Below are positions 10,600 to 20,405 of a DNA stretch of 64,000 nt, in pieces; positions within the stretch are counted from its first letter, which is position 1; each line of letters begins with the position of its first letter. This DNA is from Parapristionchus giblindavisi (lineage: Eukaryota > Nematoda > Chromadorea > Rhabditida > Diplogasteridae). The notes under the pieces are model-generated. The model had not been told where the DNA came from, made no database searches, and saw nothing but the letters and a program-made list of their open reading frames with translations. Location: contig CALSFV010000659.1 in the NCBI GenBank assembly GCA_943737045.1, forward strand, positions 124,001-188,000. Direction: 5' to 3'. Both the position numbers and the translations under genes were made by a program.

Positions 10600-11941
10600 A
10601 TGAAGTTACTCATATGTCTATTGTTGTGGTAACAGTGCTGATGGCGGCTCCAAGTAGATCTGAAGAGAAGTTCGTAGATATTCGCAAAGATCTCGATGCA
10701 GCTCTCAAGGAGCTCAACGGATTCAACAAGGATATCTCAGAGGTGAGCAAGAAAGAACGTTTCCTCGATCCCGTTTGGATGGTAATATGTATAATCGATA
10801 TTTTTACTCGTACGCTACATCGGTCCGAAAGTGGATGCATTAGATTCGCGAAATTTTAACCACATTATAAATTCGAGAAATTTGATTGTAAAATGTGATT
10901 TGTCTTCTATTTACTTAAAAAAAAAAGAAATTTCTGTTCCCGGATGGGTAATCATAAAAAGTGTATCACAGACACTCTTGATTAAGATTTTCAAAATCGA
11001 AAACTATTTATACGCAGCAGAAATAGATTATTCGATCTAAAGTGCGCCGTATCAACGGGCGTGTGTAAAACTTGGCAAAAACAGATAAAATACAGAATTT
11101 TACATGTCATAAATATCTTAGAAAATTTGTTTATTTATTTTTTTCTAAAAAAAAATTAAATTTTTATTTATGTGGTTAAGGGGAGACAGAAGTCGGTGGT
11201 CAAGCGTAGCTCTTATTTTCCTGGCTATGAAAATAATATTGCTGACGCCAAGAAATACATAAATGATGTTATCGTCGAGGTATTTATTTATTTAATGGGT
11301 CTATCACAAAATATAACAGAATATGAAGGGGCATAGATGACTGATACATATCCGTCACTGCTGGCATTTCGGATAAGCGATTTTAAAAGAGATATTGGAG
11401 CAGAAAGCAGTGGGATGTTTGTGATAAGTCTAGCGGGGAGAGTTTCATAATAGCTGGGTCATACCTAATTAAATTGAATTACGTTCAGGGAGAAAAAACG
11501 AAATCTCTCGATCCGAGCAACAGCGCATATTATGAAGAAATCATAAGACGTAGTAAAGATGTCATAAAACTTTGCGAGACGGTAATTTATATTTGTAAAA
11601 TTTGAATCTTTCATCGAAATTGCCCACCATTCCTTCATGTCATACGCTGGACAGCCCGAATCTTTTTTTTAAATATTAGTTCACAAAATATGATTTCCAA
11701 AATATTTAAAGATAGAAACGGAATTGCGGCGGGACGACATCCAAACGAAATATACCATTCCTTTATTGGCTAAAATGGTTACGGATAATTGCAACGAGGT
11801 AGTTATCATCCGTTTCCTTCAACAGTGTTAAAAATTCATTCAAGAAATTACTTACGATCAATAAATCTTTTCCAAGATATGTATCGCCATTTCCATTTGC
11901 AGATTCAAAGAATAACTCGCCCGGACAAAACTACAATCTGA
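10600..11941 (+). CDS. Small secreted-protein-like gene, copy 1 (about 148 aa)
   Basis: Exons 10614-10742, 11181-11279 (or from 11190), 11489-11581, 11712-11798 and 11903-11941 (TGA) join in frame into 148 residues. From the ATG at 10614 the start is hydrophobic (MSIVVVTVLMAAPSRSEE), a plausible though unusual signal peptide. Immediately after the splice acceptor at 10599 another ATG opens MKLLICLLLW and stops. Joining that start to the main frame would give a more typical signal peptide, so a one- or two-base frameshift near 10625 is possible. The mature part is helical and Lys/Asp/Glu-rich with only two cysteines (VIKLCET; VTDNCNE). I do not recognise the family. The second copy at 16441-17196 preserves exons 2-5 with only a few amino-acid changes. 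Confidence 0.55.
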
Positions 11942-12072
11942 GATGAGGCCTTCAACCCCTGAGCCAATCAAAAAATAAAGAGATTGTGAAAATTATATTG
12001 TGCATTTCATTACACACTGTCTGTGTCAGAGAGCTCATAGAATGAAAAGAGCAGCACTACAATGAGAGTGGA

Positions 12073-13742
12073 ACTGTAGGATACTGCAGGATACTGTAGG
12101 ATACTGTAGGATACTGTAGGATACTGTAGGATACTGCAGGATACTGTAGGATACTGCAGGATACTGTAGGATACTGTAGGATACTGCAGGATACTGTAGG
12201 ATACTGCAGGATACTGTAGGATACTGTAGGATACTGTAGGATACTGTAGGATACTGTAGGATACTGCAGGATACTGTAGGATACTGTAGGATACTGTAGG
12301 ATACTGCAGGATACTGTAGGATACTGTAGGATACTGTAGGATACTGTAGGATACTGTAGGATACTGTAGGATACTGTAGGATACTGTAGGATACTGTAGG
12401 ATACTGTAGGATACTGTAGGATACTGTAGGATACTGTAGGATACTGTAGGATACTGTAGGATACTGTAGGATACTGTAGGATACTGTAGGATACTGTAGG
12501 ATACTGTAGGATACTGTAGGATACTGTAGGATACTGTAGGATACTGTAGGATACTGTAGGATACTGTAGGATACTGTAGGATACTGTAGGATACTGTAGG
12601 ATACTGTAGGATACTGTAGGATACTGTAGGATACTGTAGGATACTGTAGGATACTGTAGGATACTGTAGGATACTGTAGGATACTGTGGATACTGTAGGA
12701 TACTGTAGGATACTGTAGGATACTGTAGGATACTGTAGGATACTGTAGGATACTGTAGGATACTGTAGGATACTGTAGGATACTGTAGGATACTGTAGGA
12801 TACTGTAGGATACTGTAGGATACTGTAGGATACTGTAGGATACTGTAGGATACTGTAGGATACTGTAGGATACTGTAGGATACTGTAGGATACTGTAGGA
12901 TACTGTAGGATACTGTAGGATACTGTAGGATACTGTAGGATACTGTAGGATACTGTAGGATACTGTAGGATACTGTAGGATACTGTAGGATACTGTAGGA
13001 TACTGTAGGATACTGTAGGATACTGTAGGATACTGTAGGATACTGTAGGATACTGTAGGATACTGTAGGATACTGTAGGATACTGTAGGATACTGTAGGA
13101 TACTGTAGGATACTGTAGGATACTGTAGGATACTGTAGGATACTGTAGGATACTGTAGGATACTGTAGGATACTGTAGGATACTGTAGGATACTGTAGGA
13201 TACTGTAGGATACTGTAGGATACTGTAGGATACTGTAGGATACTGTAGGATACTGTAGGATACTGTAGGATACTGTAGGATACTGTAGGATACTGTAGGA
13301 TACTGTAGGATACTGTAGGATACTGTAGGATACTGTAGGATACTGTAGGATACTGTAGGATACTGTAGGATACTGTAGGATACTGTAGGATACTGTAGGA
13401 TACTGTAGGATACTGTAGGATACTGTAGGATACTGTAGGATACTGTAGGATACTGTAGGATACTGTAGGATACTGTAGGATACTGTAGGATACTGTAGGA
13501 TACTGTAGGATACTGTAGGATACTGTAGGATACTGTAGGATACTGTAGGATACTGTAGGATACTGTAGGATACTGTAGGATACTGTAGGATACTGTAGGA
13601 TACTGTAGGATACTGTAGGATACTGTAGGATACTGTAGGATACTGTAGGATACTGTAGGATACTGTAGGATACTGTAGGATACTGTAGGATACTGTAGGA
13701 TACTGTAGGATACTGTAGGATACTGTAGGATACTGTAGGATA
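12073..13742. repeat. 10-bp satellite (ATACTGTAGG)n, about 167 units
   Basis: A near-perfect tandem array of the decamer. Seven units carry TGCAGG instead of TGTAGG, all within the left 240 bp (12081, 12131, 12151, 12181, 12201, 12261, 12301). One unit near 12681 lacks two bases. The rest is homogeneous. The paralogous site in copy 2 (17328-17357) has only three units. The decamer has no stop codon in the minus-strand frames, which creates false long ORFs of a repeated YSILQYPTVS-type peptide. Confidence 0.97.
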
Positions 13743-14171
13743 AGATGAGGTAGAACAAGAGTGGATGTACCACCAGAAGAAGCTCAATTCGCATTTGATA
13801 CAATTATGAGAATTTAGTGGTAGAGGAAATGAATTTGAATATGCGTGAACAACAACTTGATGCCAAGTGATAGATGCCGAAGTTTTATGCTATTTCTGAT
13901 ATGTTGAAATGAATAAAAAATCAATAATCGACCAATTTATTATCACACAACTGAGAAACCCCTGAGATTTGAGATGCGAAACATATCATTATAAATGTAG
14001 CTGTCTGATCTCAATTGCTCTCTGAAGTGTTCTGATCGTCATAGTCACCAAAGGCTTAATGATCATAGAAGAGAAGATGAATAAAAGTGAAATGAACGAT
14101 AGATCAAAACTCCAAATGATGTGAGCACCACCGGTTGTAGTGTGAAGGGTGGGATGGTACCGAGAAAGTTC
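13743..14171 (+). other. Duplicated flank downstream of the decamer array
   Basis: Almost identical to 17358-17785. It includes short open stretches such as VDVPPEEAQFAFDTIMRI, but I cannot join them into a gene with confidence. A third, inverted relative lies at about 25341-25490 (shared words ACGATAGATCAAAACTCC and AAATGATGTGA). Confidence 0.55.
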
Positions 14172-14519
14172 TTAAAGGTGGAGACCTGCGAATGATCATG
14201 CAAATTTCCTACATCTCTCTTATGCGAGGGTGTAGTGATATGCAAGAAGATAGTGAGACTACTTATCGTTCCCTTTGCGTATTGGTAAAACTTCTGACTA
14301 GAAAGCGCATGGTCGCGGGTTCGAATCCTATTTCCGAACTTTCCTATTTTCAAAAAGCGCGCGTTTCCCTGCACGGGGCCTGATGGTTCATTCATGTTTC
14401 TAGCGATCAATAAGCTGAAAAATCATAAAATAAATAGTGTACGGTATGTAGAATACCTTTTGCAACGATTCTGTCTGCACAGTATGTTCACGAAAATATT
14501 CGCGGGAGTCCACCTTTAA
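14172..14519 (+). mobile_element. TTAA-flanked MITE carrying a tRNA-like segment, copy 1
   Basis: TTAA at 14172-14175 and 14516-14519 bracket a 340-bp body with inverted ends AGGTGGA and TCCACCT. The paralogous region in copy 2 reads straight through as CTTAAGATGAG (near 17789), giving the empty site and showing that TTAA was duplicated on insertion. Inside, 14268-14340 resembles a tRNA: an A-box-like TTGCGTATTGG and a canonical B box GGTTCGAATCC. A second copy is at 15541-15879. TTAA duplication is typical of piggyBac-type transposition. Confidence 0.9.
14268..14340 (+). other. tRNA-like segment inside the MITE
   Basis: GTTCCCTTTGCGTATTGGTA begins the unit, with GGGTTCGAATCC near its end. 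Spacing and boxes suit an internal RNA polymerase III promoter, but the acceptor and anticodon arms do not pair convincingly. It is best read as tRNA-derived rather than a working tRNA. The copy at 15627-15705 keeps TGGTGTAATGGTAAATGCGC and a degenerate B box. Confidence 0.5.
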
Positions 14520-14995
14520 GATGAGAAGAGTAGGAGGTTTCGCACGTGGATAGTAGGGGTAGTACATGGATGCGGGGATCCTTTTATCTCAGGCAGATAC
14601 TTTTCTCCGAGGAAGATAGAGGAAGAGTGATCTAAAACTTATCTAAAACTGCTCTTCATTTATTGTCTCCATATATGGTCGGTTCTTACATAAACTGTGC
14701 ACGGCAAAATTTAATTGTAAATAATCAATAATAAAAGTCATCCTAATTAATGATACGGAGCGCACTAAACCTAGAGTCCAGGGATTTGACGTGAATTGTG
14801 AATCAACTACATAGGTGCCGCGCGGTACTTGTTTGATTTATTATAAGTTAGCAAAAAAGCTTTTAAAACACTTTGCATAAAAGGCGACACGCAGGGTCAC
14901 ACCACTCTAATGATCACAAAAATCAATCAATATCCTCCAAACAACAAAACCAAAAGGGATATGAATAAACCCACCGCCAAACGCTTAATCATCCC
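14520..14995. other. Between the two duplicate copies
   Basis: The first ~60 bases after the MITE still match copy 2 (GCACGTGGATAGT). After that I see no gene. The block is AT-rich with no repeat I can name. Confidence 0.4.
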
Positions 14996-15187
14996 TGAAA
15001 AAATAAACTTCTGCAAAACTTTGCAATCTAAATTAAATCAATCCTTGATCATTATAACAAAGACATTTCCATTCTTTTGTGAGATATTTGCATGATATAT
15101 CTCATATAAAAGAAGTGATTTATTTCTCTTTTCATCACTCTTCGTGTGTCGGTTGATCACGGTTCGTTTTTTTATCTTTATCATTAT

Positions 15188-16320
15188 CAGGGCTGTGCGG
15201 CAACGCAAATTTTCGGCAATTCGGCAAACCGGCAATTGCCGAAAAAATATTTTCGGCAATTTCGGCAATTTTCGGCAATTTCGGCAATTTTTTTCCAAAA
15301 CTTATTTCAGTGTTTTTTTTGCTTTGTAAAATTTTTTCGAGTAATAATCTTTATTGTATAATAACGAACAAAAAAAAACGAATAACGAACAACAAAAAAA
15401 TCAATAACGCGATAACAAGAGCTTAGTCCATAAGAACAAGGTTCTTAGAAAGGAACAACATCATGTGATTGATCTGCAGGAAAGTTGTTCCTGAAATAAA
15501 TGAAGATTCTAAATCAGAAAAAAAATAAATAAAATGAATTTTAAAGATGGAAGCCCTCGAATGTCTACGCAAATACGTGACATCATTTGTACAAGAGATT
15601 AGTGATATGCAAGAAATTAGCGTGGTCTATCCCTTGGTGTAATGGTAAATGCGCTGTCTAGTTATCGTAACGTCGCGGGTTCTAAACCTATTGCCGAACT
15701 TTCTTATTTTCAAAATTTCGCGCCTTTACCTGTACATCAAGCATGATTCGTTCATGATTCTAGCGATCAATAAGCTGAATTAGCATAAAATAATCTATGA
15801 ACGGTATGCGGAATCACTTTGGCTATATTTCTGTCTTCACAGTTTGTTCACGAAAAAATTCGCCGGACTCCACCTTTAACCTACTTTGGTCTTCTTGCAT
15901 GTATAATTTCTGCAGATCTTACTGGTGAAATCGCCGTTAATCGAGGGTTCAAAGTACTTGCTGACCTTACCCATTTCTGAATGCGCGAATGAAAAAAAAA
16001 GAATATCGTATAACGCTTAGAATAAACAAACAAAAACTAACACAAGCTATAATTTACAATCAAGCAAACATAGCAATCGATTTCAAAGGTATTTTGAATA
16101 CACTACAGAGAAAAATCAACATGCTTTTAAAACTGCCACAAGAAACCATTTGAATACGTTTTAATTTATTTTTAATGTAGGAAAATATTTTCTAAATATT
16201 TGCCGAAATTGCCGATTTTGAGAAATATTGCCGAAATTGCCGAATCGGCAATTTCGGCAATGAAAAACCGGCAATTTCGGCAATTTCGGCAAACCGGCAA
16301 TGCCTTGCCGCACAGCCCTG
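15188..16320. mobile_element. hAT-like non-autonomous element, 1133 bp
   Basis: Terminal inverted repeats are CAGGGCTGTGCGGCAA and TTGCCGCACAGCCCTG. Next to both ends are tandem and inverted copies of a GGCAATTTC word. CAGGG-TG-type ends are common in hAT elements. No transposase ORF is present. No 8-bp target duplication is visible, which fits the loss of about 700 bp of host sequence at this point. A second element (15541-15879) is nested inside. Confidence 0.85.
15541..15879 (+). mobile_element. TTAA-flanked tRNA-like MITE, copy 2, nested in the hAT-like element
   Basis: TTAA at 15541-15544 and 15876-15879. It aligns over its full length with 14172-14519, including the tRNA-like core and the shared words AGCGATCAATAAGCTGAA and TTGTTCACGAAAA. 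It is more diverged at the B box (GGTTCTAAACC). Confidence 0.85.
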
Positions 16321-16440
16321 ATTGGCAAAAACAGATAAAAACAGAATTTTACATAACGTAAATATCTTAGAAAATTTGTTTATTTGTTTTTTTTTCTAAA
16401 AAAATAATTGAATATTTATTTATGTGGTTAAGGGAGGCAG

Positions 16441-17196
16441 AGGTCGGTGTTCAAGCGTAGCTCTTACTTTCCTGGCTATGAAAATAATATTGCTGACGCC
16501 AAGAAATACATAAATGATGTTATCGTCGAGGTATTTATTTATTTAATGGGTCTATCACAAAATATAACAGAATATGAAGGGGCATAGATGACTGATACTT
16601 ATCTGTCACTGCTGGCATTTCGGATAAGCGATTTTAAAAGAGATATTGGAGCAGAAAGTAGTGGGGATGTCTGTGATAAATCTAGCGGGGAGAGTTTCAT
16701 AATAGCTGGGGCATACCTATAATTAAATTGAATTACGTTCAGGGAGAAAAAACGAAATCTCTCGATCCGAGCAACAGCGCATATTATGAAGAAATCATAA
16801 GACGTAGTAAAGATGTCATACAACTTTGCGAGACGGTAATTTATATTTGTAAAATTTGAATCTTTCATCGAAATTGCCCACCATTCCTTCATGTCATACG
16901 CTGGACAGCCCGAATCTTTTTTTAAAATATTAATTCACAAAATATGATTTCCAAAATATTTAAAGATAGAAACGGAATTGCGGCGGGACGACATCCAAAC
17001 GAAATATACCATTCCTTTATTGGCTAAAATGGTTACGGATAAGTGCAACGAGGTAGTTATCATCCGTTTCCTTCAACAGTGTTCAAAAATTCATTCAAGA
17101 AATTACTTACGATCAATAAATCTTTTCCAAGATATGTATCGCCATTTCCATTTGCAGATTCAAAGAATAACTCGCCCGGACAAAACTGCAATCTGA
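16441..17196 (+). pseudogene. Small secreted-protein-like gene, copy 2, first exon lost
   Basis: Exons equivalent to 2-5 remain open at 16441-16530, 16743-16835, 16966-17052 and 17158-17196, with intact splice sites and only a few changes (for example VIQLCET for VIKLCET, TDKCNE for TDNCNE). The exon with start codon and signal peptide is gone, replaced by the 1.13-kb element. A deletion of one base in the run before exon 2 shows that the acceptor is probably the CAG just before 16441; an acceptor at TTAAG would now shift the frame. Without a start exon, it probably cannot make the secreted protein. Confidence 0.8.
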
Positions 17197-17327
17197 GATG
17201 AGGCCTTCAACCCCTGAGCCAATCAAAAAATAAAGAGATTGTGAAAATTATATTGTGCATTTCATTACACACTGTCTGTGTCAGAGAGCTCATAGAATGA
17301 AAAGAGCAGCACTACAATGAGAGTGGA

Positions 17328-17357
17328 ACTGTAGGATACTGTAGGTTACTGTAGGAT
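17328..17357. repeat. Unexpanded decamer site, three units
   Basis: CTGTAGGATACTGTAGG plus one TTACTGTAGG variant at the exact paralogous position of the 1.67-kb array. Flanks on both sides match copy 1. Confidence 0.9.
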
Positions 17358-17850
17358 AAGATGAGGTAGAACAAGAGTGGATGTACCACCAGAAGAAGCT
17401 CAATTCGCATTTGATACAATTATGAGAATTTAGTGGTAGAGGAAATGAATTTGAATATGCGTGAACAACAACTTGATGCCAAGTGAAAGATGCCGAAGTT
17501 TTATGGTATTTCTTATATGTTGAAATGAATAAAAAATCAATAATCGACCAATTTATTATCACACAACTGAGAAACCCCTGAGATTTGAGATGCGAAACAT
17601 ATCATTATAACTGTAGCTGTCTGATCTCAATTGCTCTCTGAAGTGTTCTGATCGTCATAGTCACCAAAGGCTTAATGATCATAGAAGAGAAAATGGAGAA
17701 AAGCGAAAGGAACGATAGATCAAAACTCCAAATGATGTGAGTACTACCGGTTGTAGTGTGAAGGGTGGGGTAGTACCGAGAAAGTTCTTAAGATGAGAAG
17801 AGAAGAATAGGTGGAGTAGCACGTGGATAGTCACCAATGTGGCATTGATG

Positions 17851-20354
17851 GAGGATAACTACTTAATTTTTAAAGGAAGGGATAAATTTATCTACTAAAT
17901 CTGGGTTATTTACACTGAAAAAAGGGATATCTCATGAACTGCTTTGAAATCTTGATATGTTTCAGATATGATAATAATGATTTTAACAACAAAGATCTCT
18001 ATGCGTCTGTACATTGTATTCATTTAGAATGAACTCGAAATGTGTGTCAAAGTCAGCTTCGTAAAACCGAGAACACCGTAATCGTTGTTGAGGTACACAA
18101 AGTGCCTTTGTTAACTAACAATAAGGGAAGTGTTCTACCCCAAGATGTATCTTGAAAACAATTACTTGATTAACAGTGTTAATTGAATATCATTTCTTTT
18201 CTTTCATTTCCTACAGGCTATTTTTCCGGACGAGTAAAATTCATGATTCGTTAAGGCATTAAAGTTTTTCAAAAGTACAGATTTTTTTAAATAAAATTTT
18301 TAAAAAAAGAGGAGAATCAAATCAAATAAATCAAATAATTTTATTCCTGCATAAGAATGGTACGGGATGGTATTCAGTACTTCTTATCACGTCATACGAG
18401 GTCAGGAATGACTAGTCTTCTTACGCCAAAGACGTCGGTCCAGTGGATCGTTCGGTTGGGAAACACTTGAGAAGATAACTCACAATCCGAGATTGAACAC
18501 GACCAAAACGAACACAGCGAATCCGAGAACCATGGGAAAGACGAACTAGTAGAGACTTGCAACAATTGGAGATACGGCCGTCTTGTTGCGTAGACTGTCG
18601 CCGGACTTCAACTCTATCCACTAATTACGGAGCGAAAGACATTTCGGCCGCTCAGCATGAATGAAAGAGAGAGCCTCTTCTTAATTTTCACCCATATATT
18701 TCGAAGGTGAATAAGTACGAAGAGAATCGTGGCAAGGTAAACATTCAGTGAGAGAATTGCAATTAATTGAAAAAGTAACAACAAGAAAGGCTCATTCTTT
18801 GTTTCAGATCCGATGAAATCTGGCCCATTTTTATACGAATAAAATTATAAAATTATGCATGATTGAAATTGAAAAAAATCAAACTTGATCTTTGATCTTA
18901 TCAAAATGATTCTTTTTTTCATTTGCATCATGGAGGACAAAGTTCACGATGATATAAAAATGATAAACCATAGGATCACCGGTACATGAAATCAAACGTT
19001 CTAATAAGAGAAAGTCAATGGTGAATTACGGTATTGGGCGGGGTTTCATTACGAGTGAAACCGATAAGATATAGAACAAGACCAAGATGAGGTGACTTGC
19101 ACTCTGAATAAATGTTGCGAAAAGAAATGTGATGCTGAGAAAATTCTCCGAGTCCTACACACTCTCTCAATCATTTTTTCTTTCCTTACGCAACTTTTGA
19201 TCGGCTCATTATTTTATTTTATTTTTTTGCCAAATTAATATGACATAAATGGAATAATCTCGCTCAGTATCAGAAGTTCGCTTAATTGATTTGAAATAAT
19301 AAGAACATACAATAAATTCAATAGTCGAAAGTTATAAGGATACATGAAGATTTTATCACGAAATTACTTTAACATAGCACTTCGAAAAAAATAAACAAAT
19401 GATTCATTGCACAATGTTGAAAGGATTGCTTGTGGTAGTGTTTATAGATTTGTGCGCTATTTATTTATTGGGAATTAGGATTTGCTGGAATTTGTTTCTT
19501 TTCAATGGGTGGCAGTATATATATATATCATTACATTTTTAAAAATGAAATGTGATTAAACAACAAAATATAGCCATGTAATGCTAATCTGTGCTATCTC
19601 GAAAATGATAGGAAACAAAACGATCTTGTTATAGGAAAAAGAGCCTGTAGCAGTACGATTGAATTGTTTTAGAAGCATCACTTCCATAATCAAATATAAT
19701 ATAATCAAACTGCCATGACTTCGTTTAATTATAGAATGGATTAATGGTCCTTGCTCCTCCTCCTTCCTTGGGTTCGAAGAGTATTAAGATCATTTTGCAT
19801 GCTTGAACGTAAAATTGTACCTTTGTTCTCTTGACGAAGAATACTGTGACGATGATGGATATGTGATATGAAGATTAATGATAAAACTATTTTTTTGTAC
19901 GAATTTTATTACTACCTTTTAAAATTTTAATTATCCTTGCTGTAATATACATTTCATTACCCATATTTTAATATCATTTTTATTTATACAACAACAGAAA
20001 CCTTCATCTGTTTTGTCCAGAACCGTATATGAATATATGCCGCAAGATATGTAGACAACTATATCTCTCATAGTATCGTACTTCTTACAACTTTTACTTT
20101 CAGCAAAGTCATAGTATGCTATGGTTGTATCTATGATTTATGCATGATTTAGACAGCTATATCCTTTATGTATCGTATATGGTTGGTACAACTGTTACTT
20201 TCAACAAAATCACTCTATCGCTCTATCTCTATCTATCTCTAACTACTTCGTTTTGACCGTTCGAACTCTTGAACGTAAGATATCTTGACCAGTCCGCTGT
20301 GGGTACTCAAATACCGAAACGAGAGAGCTCAACGACTAATTTGCTCATTTTTCC
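17851..20354. other. Intergenic, mostly featureless; possible broken small membrane-protein ORF
   Basis: On the minus strand at about 18620-18480 one frame reads NKTAVSPIVASLY, stop, FPMVLGFAVFVLVVF, stop. That looks like a decayed small membrane protein with an in-frame TAG. A segment at 18340-18440 (minus) resembles 36330-36425 (plus). At 20030-20215 a ~110-bp unit is repeated imperfectly twice (TATATC...CGTA...ACTTTCA). The remainder is AT-rich. Confidence 0.35.
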
Positions 20355-20364
20355 ATATATAAAG
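20355..20364 (+). promoter_or_regulatory. Probable TATA box of the TWK channel gene
   Basis: CATATATAAAG lies about 45 bp upstream of the ATG at 20406, in an AT-rich leader with no splice acceptor next to the ATG. The distance suits a short 5' UTR. Confidence 0.4.
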
Positions 20365-20405
20365 CAAAAGAGGCACTTCATCCTCCCTTCATCATCTTCT
20401 ACAAT

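Larger units (their letters stand above)
10183..14600 (+). repeat. Segmental tandem duplication, copy 1
   Basis: This block repeats at about 14996-17850. Shared parts include the promoter region (10183-10375 and 14996-15186), exons 2-5 of the small secreted-protein gene, the flank before the decamer array (12000-12075 and 17270-17330) and about 430 bp after it (13743-14171 and 17358-17785). Copy 1 uniquely has the first exon, the expanded decamer array and the tRNA-like MITE. Confidence 0.9.
14996..17850 (+). repeat. Segmental tandem duplication, copy 2
   Basis: Matches copy 1 from the promoter (14996-15186) and again from about 16322 to 17850. Copy-1 bases of about 10376-11072 are missing; the hAT-like element 15188-16320 sits in their place. 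The decamer array is only three units here, and the tRNA-like MITE at the 14172 position is absent. Confidence 0.9.

Noticed and set aside
12073..13742. CRISPR-like array
   Set aside because: Direct tandem decamers with no spacers, in a eukaryotic genome.
12010..13803. Long minus-strand ORFs of 597 and 576 residues made of a repeated SYSILQYPT-type peptide
   Set aside because: They are translations of the 10-bp satellite, which has no stop in those frames. Two frames are open at once and no splice or start context supports a protein.
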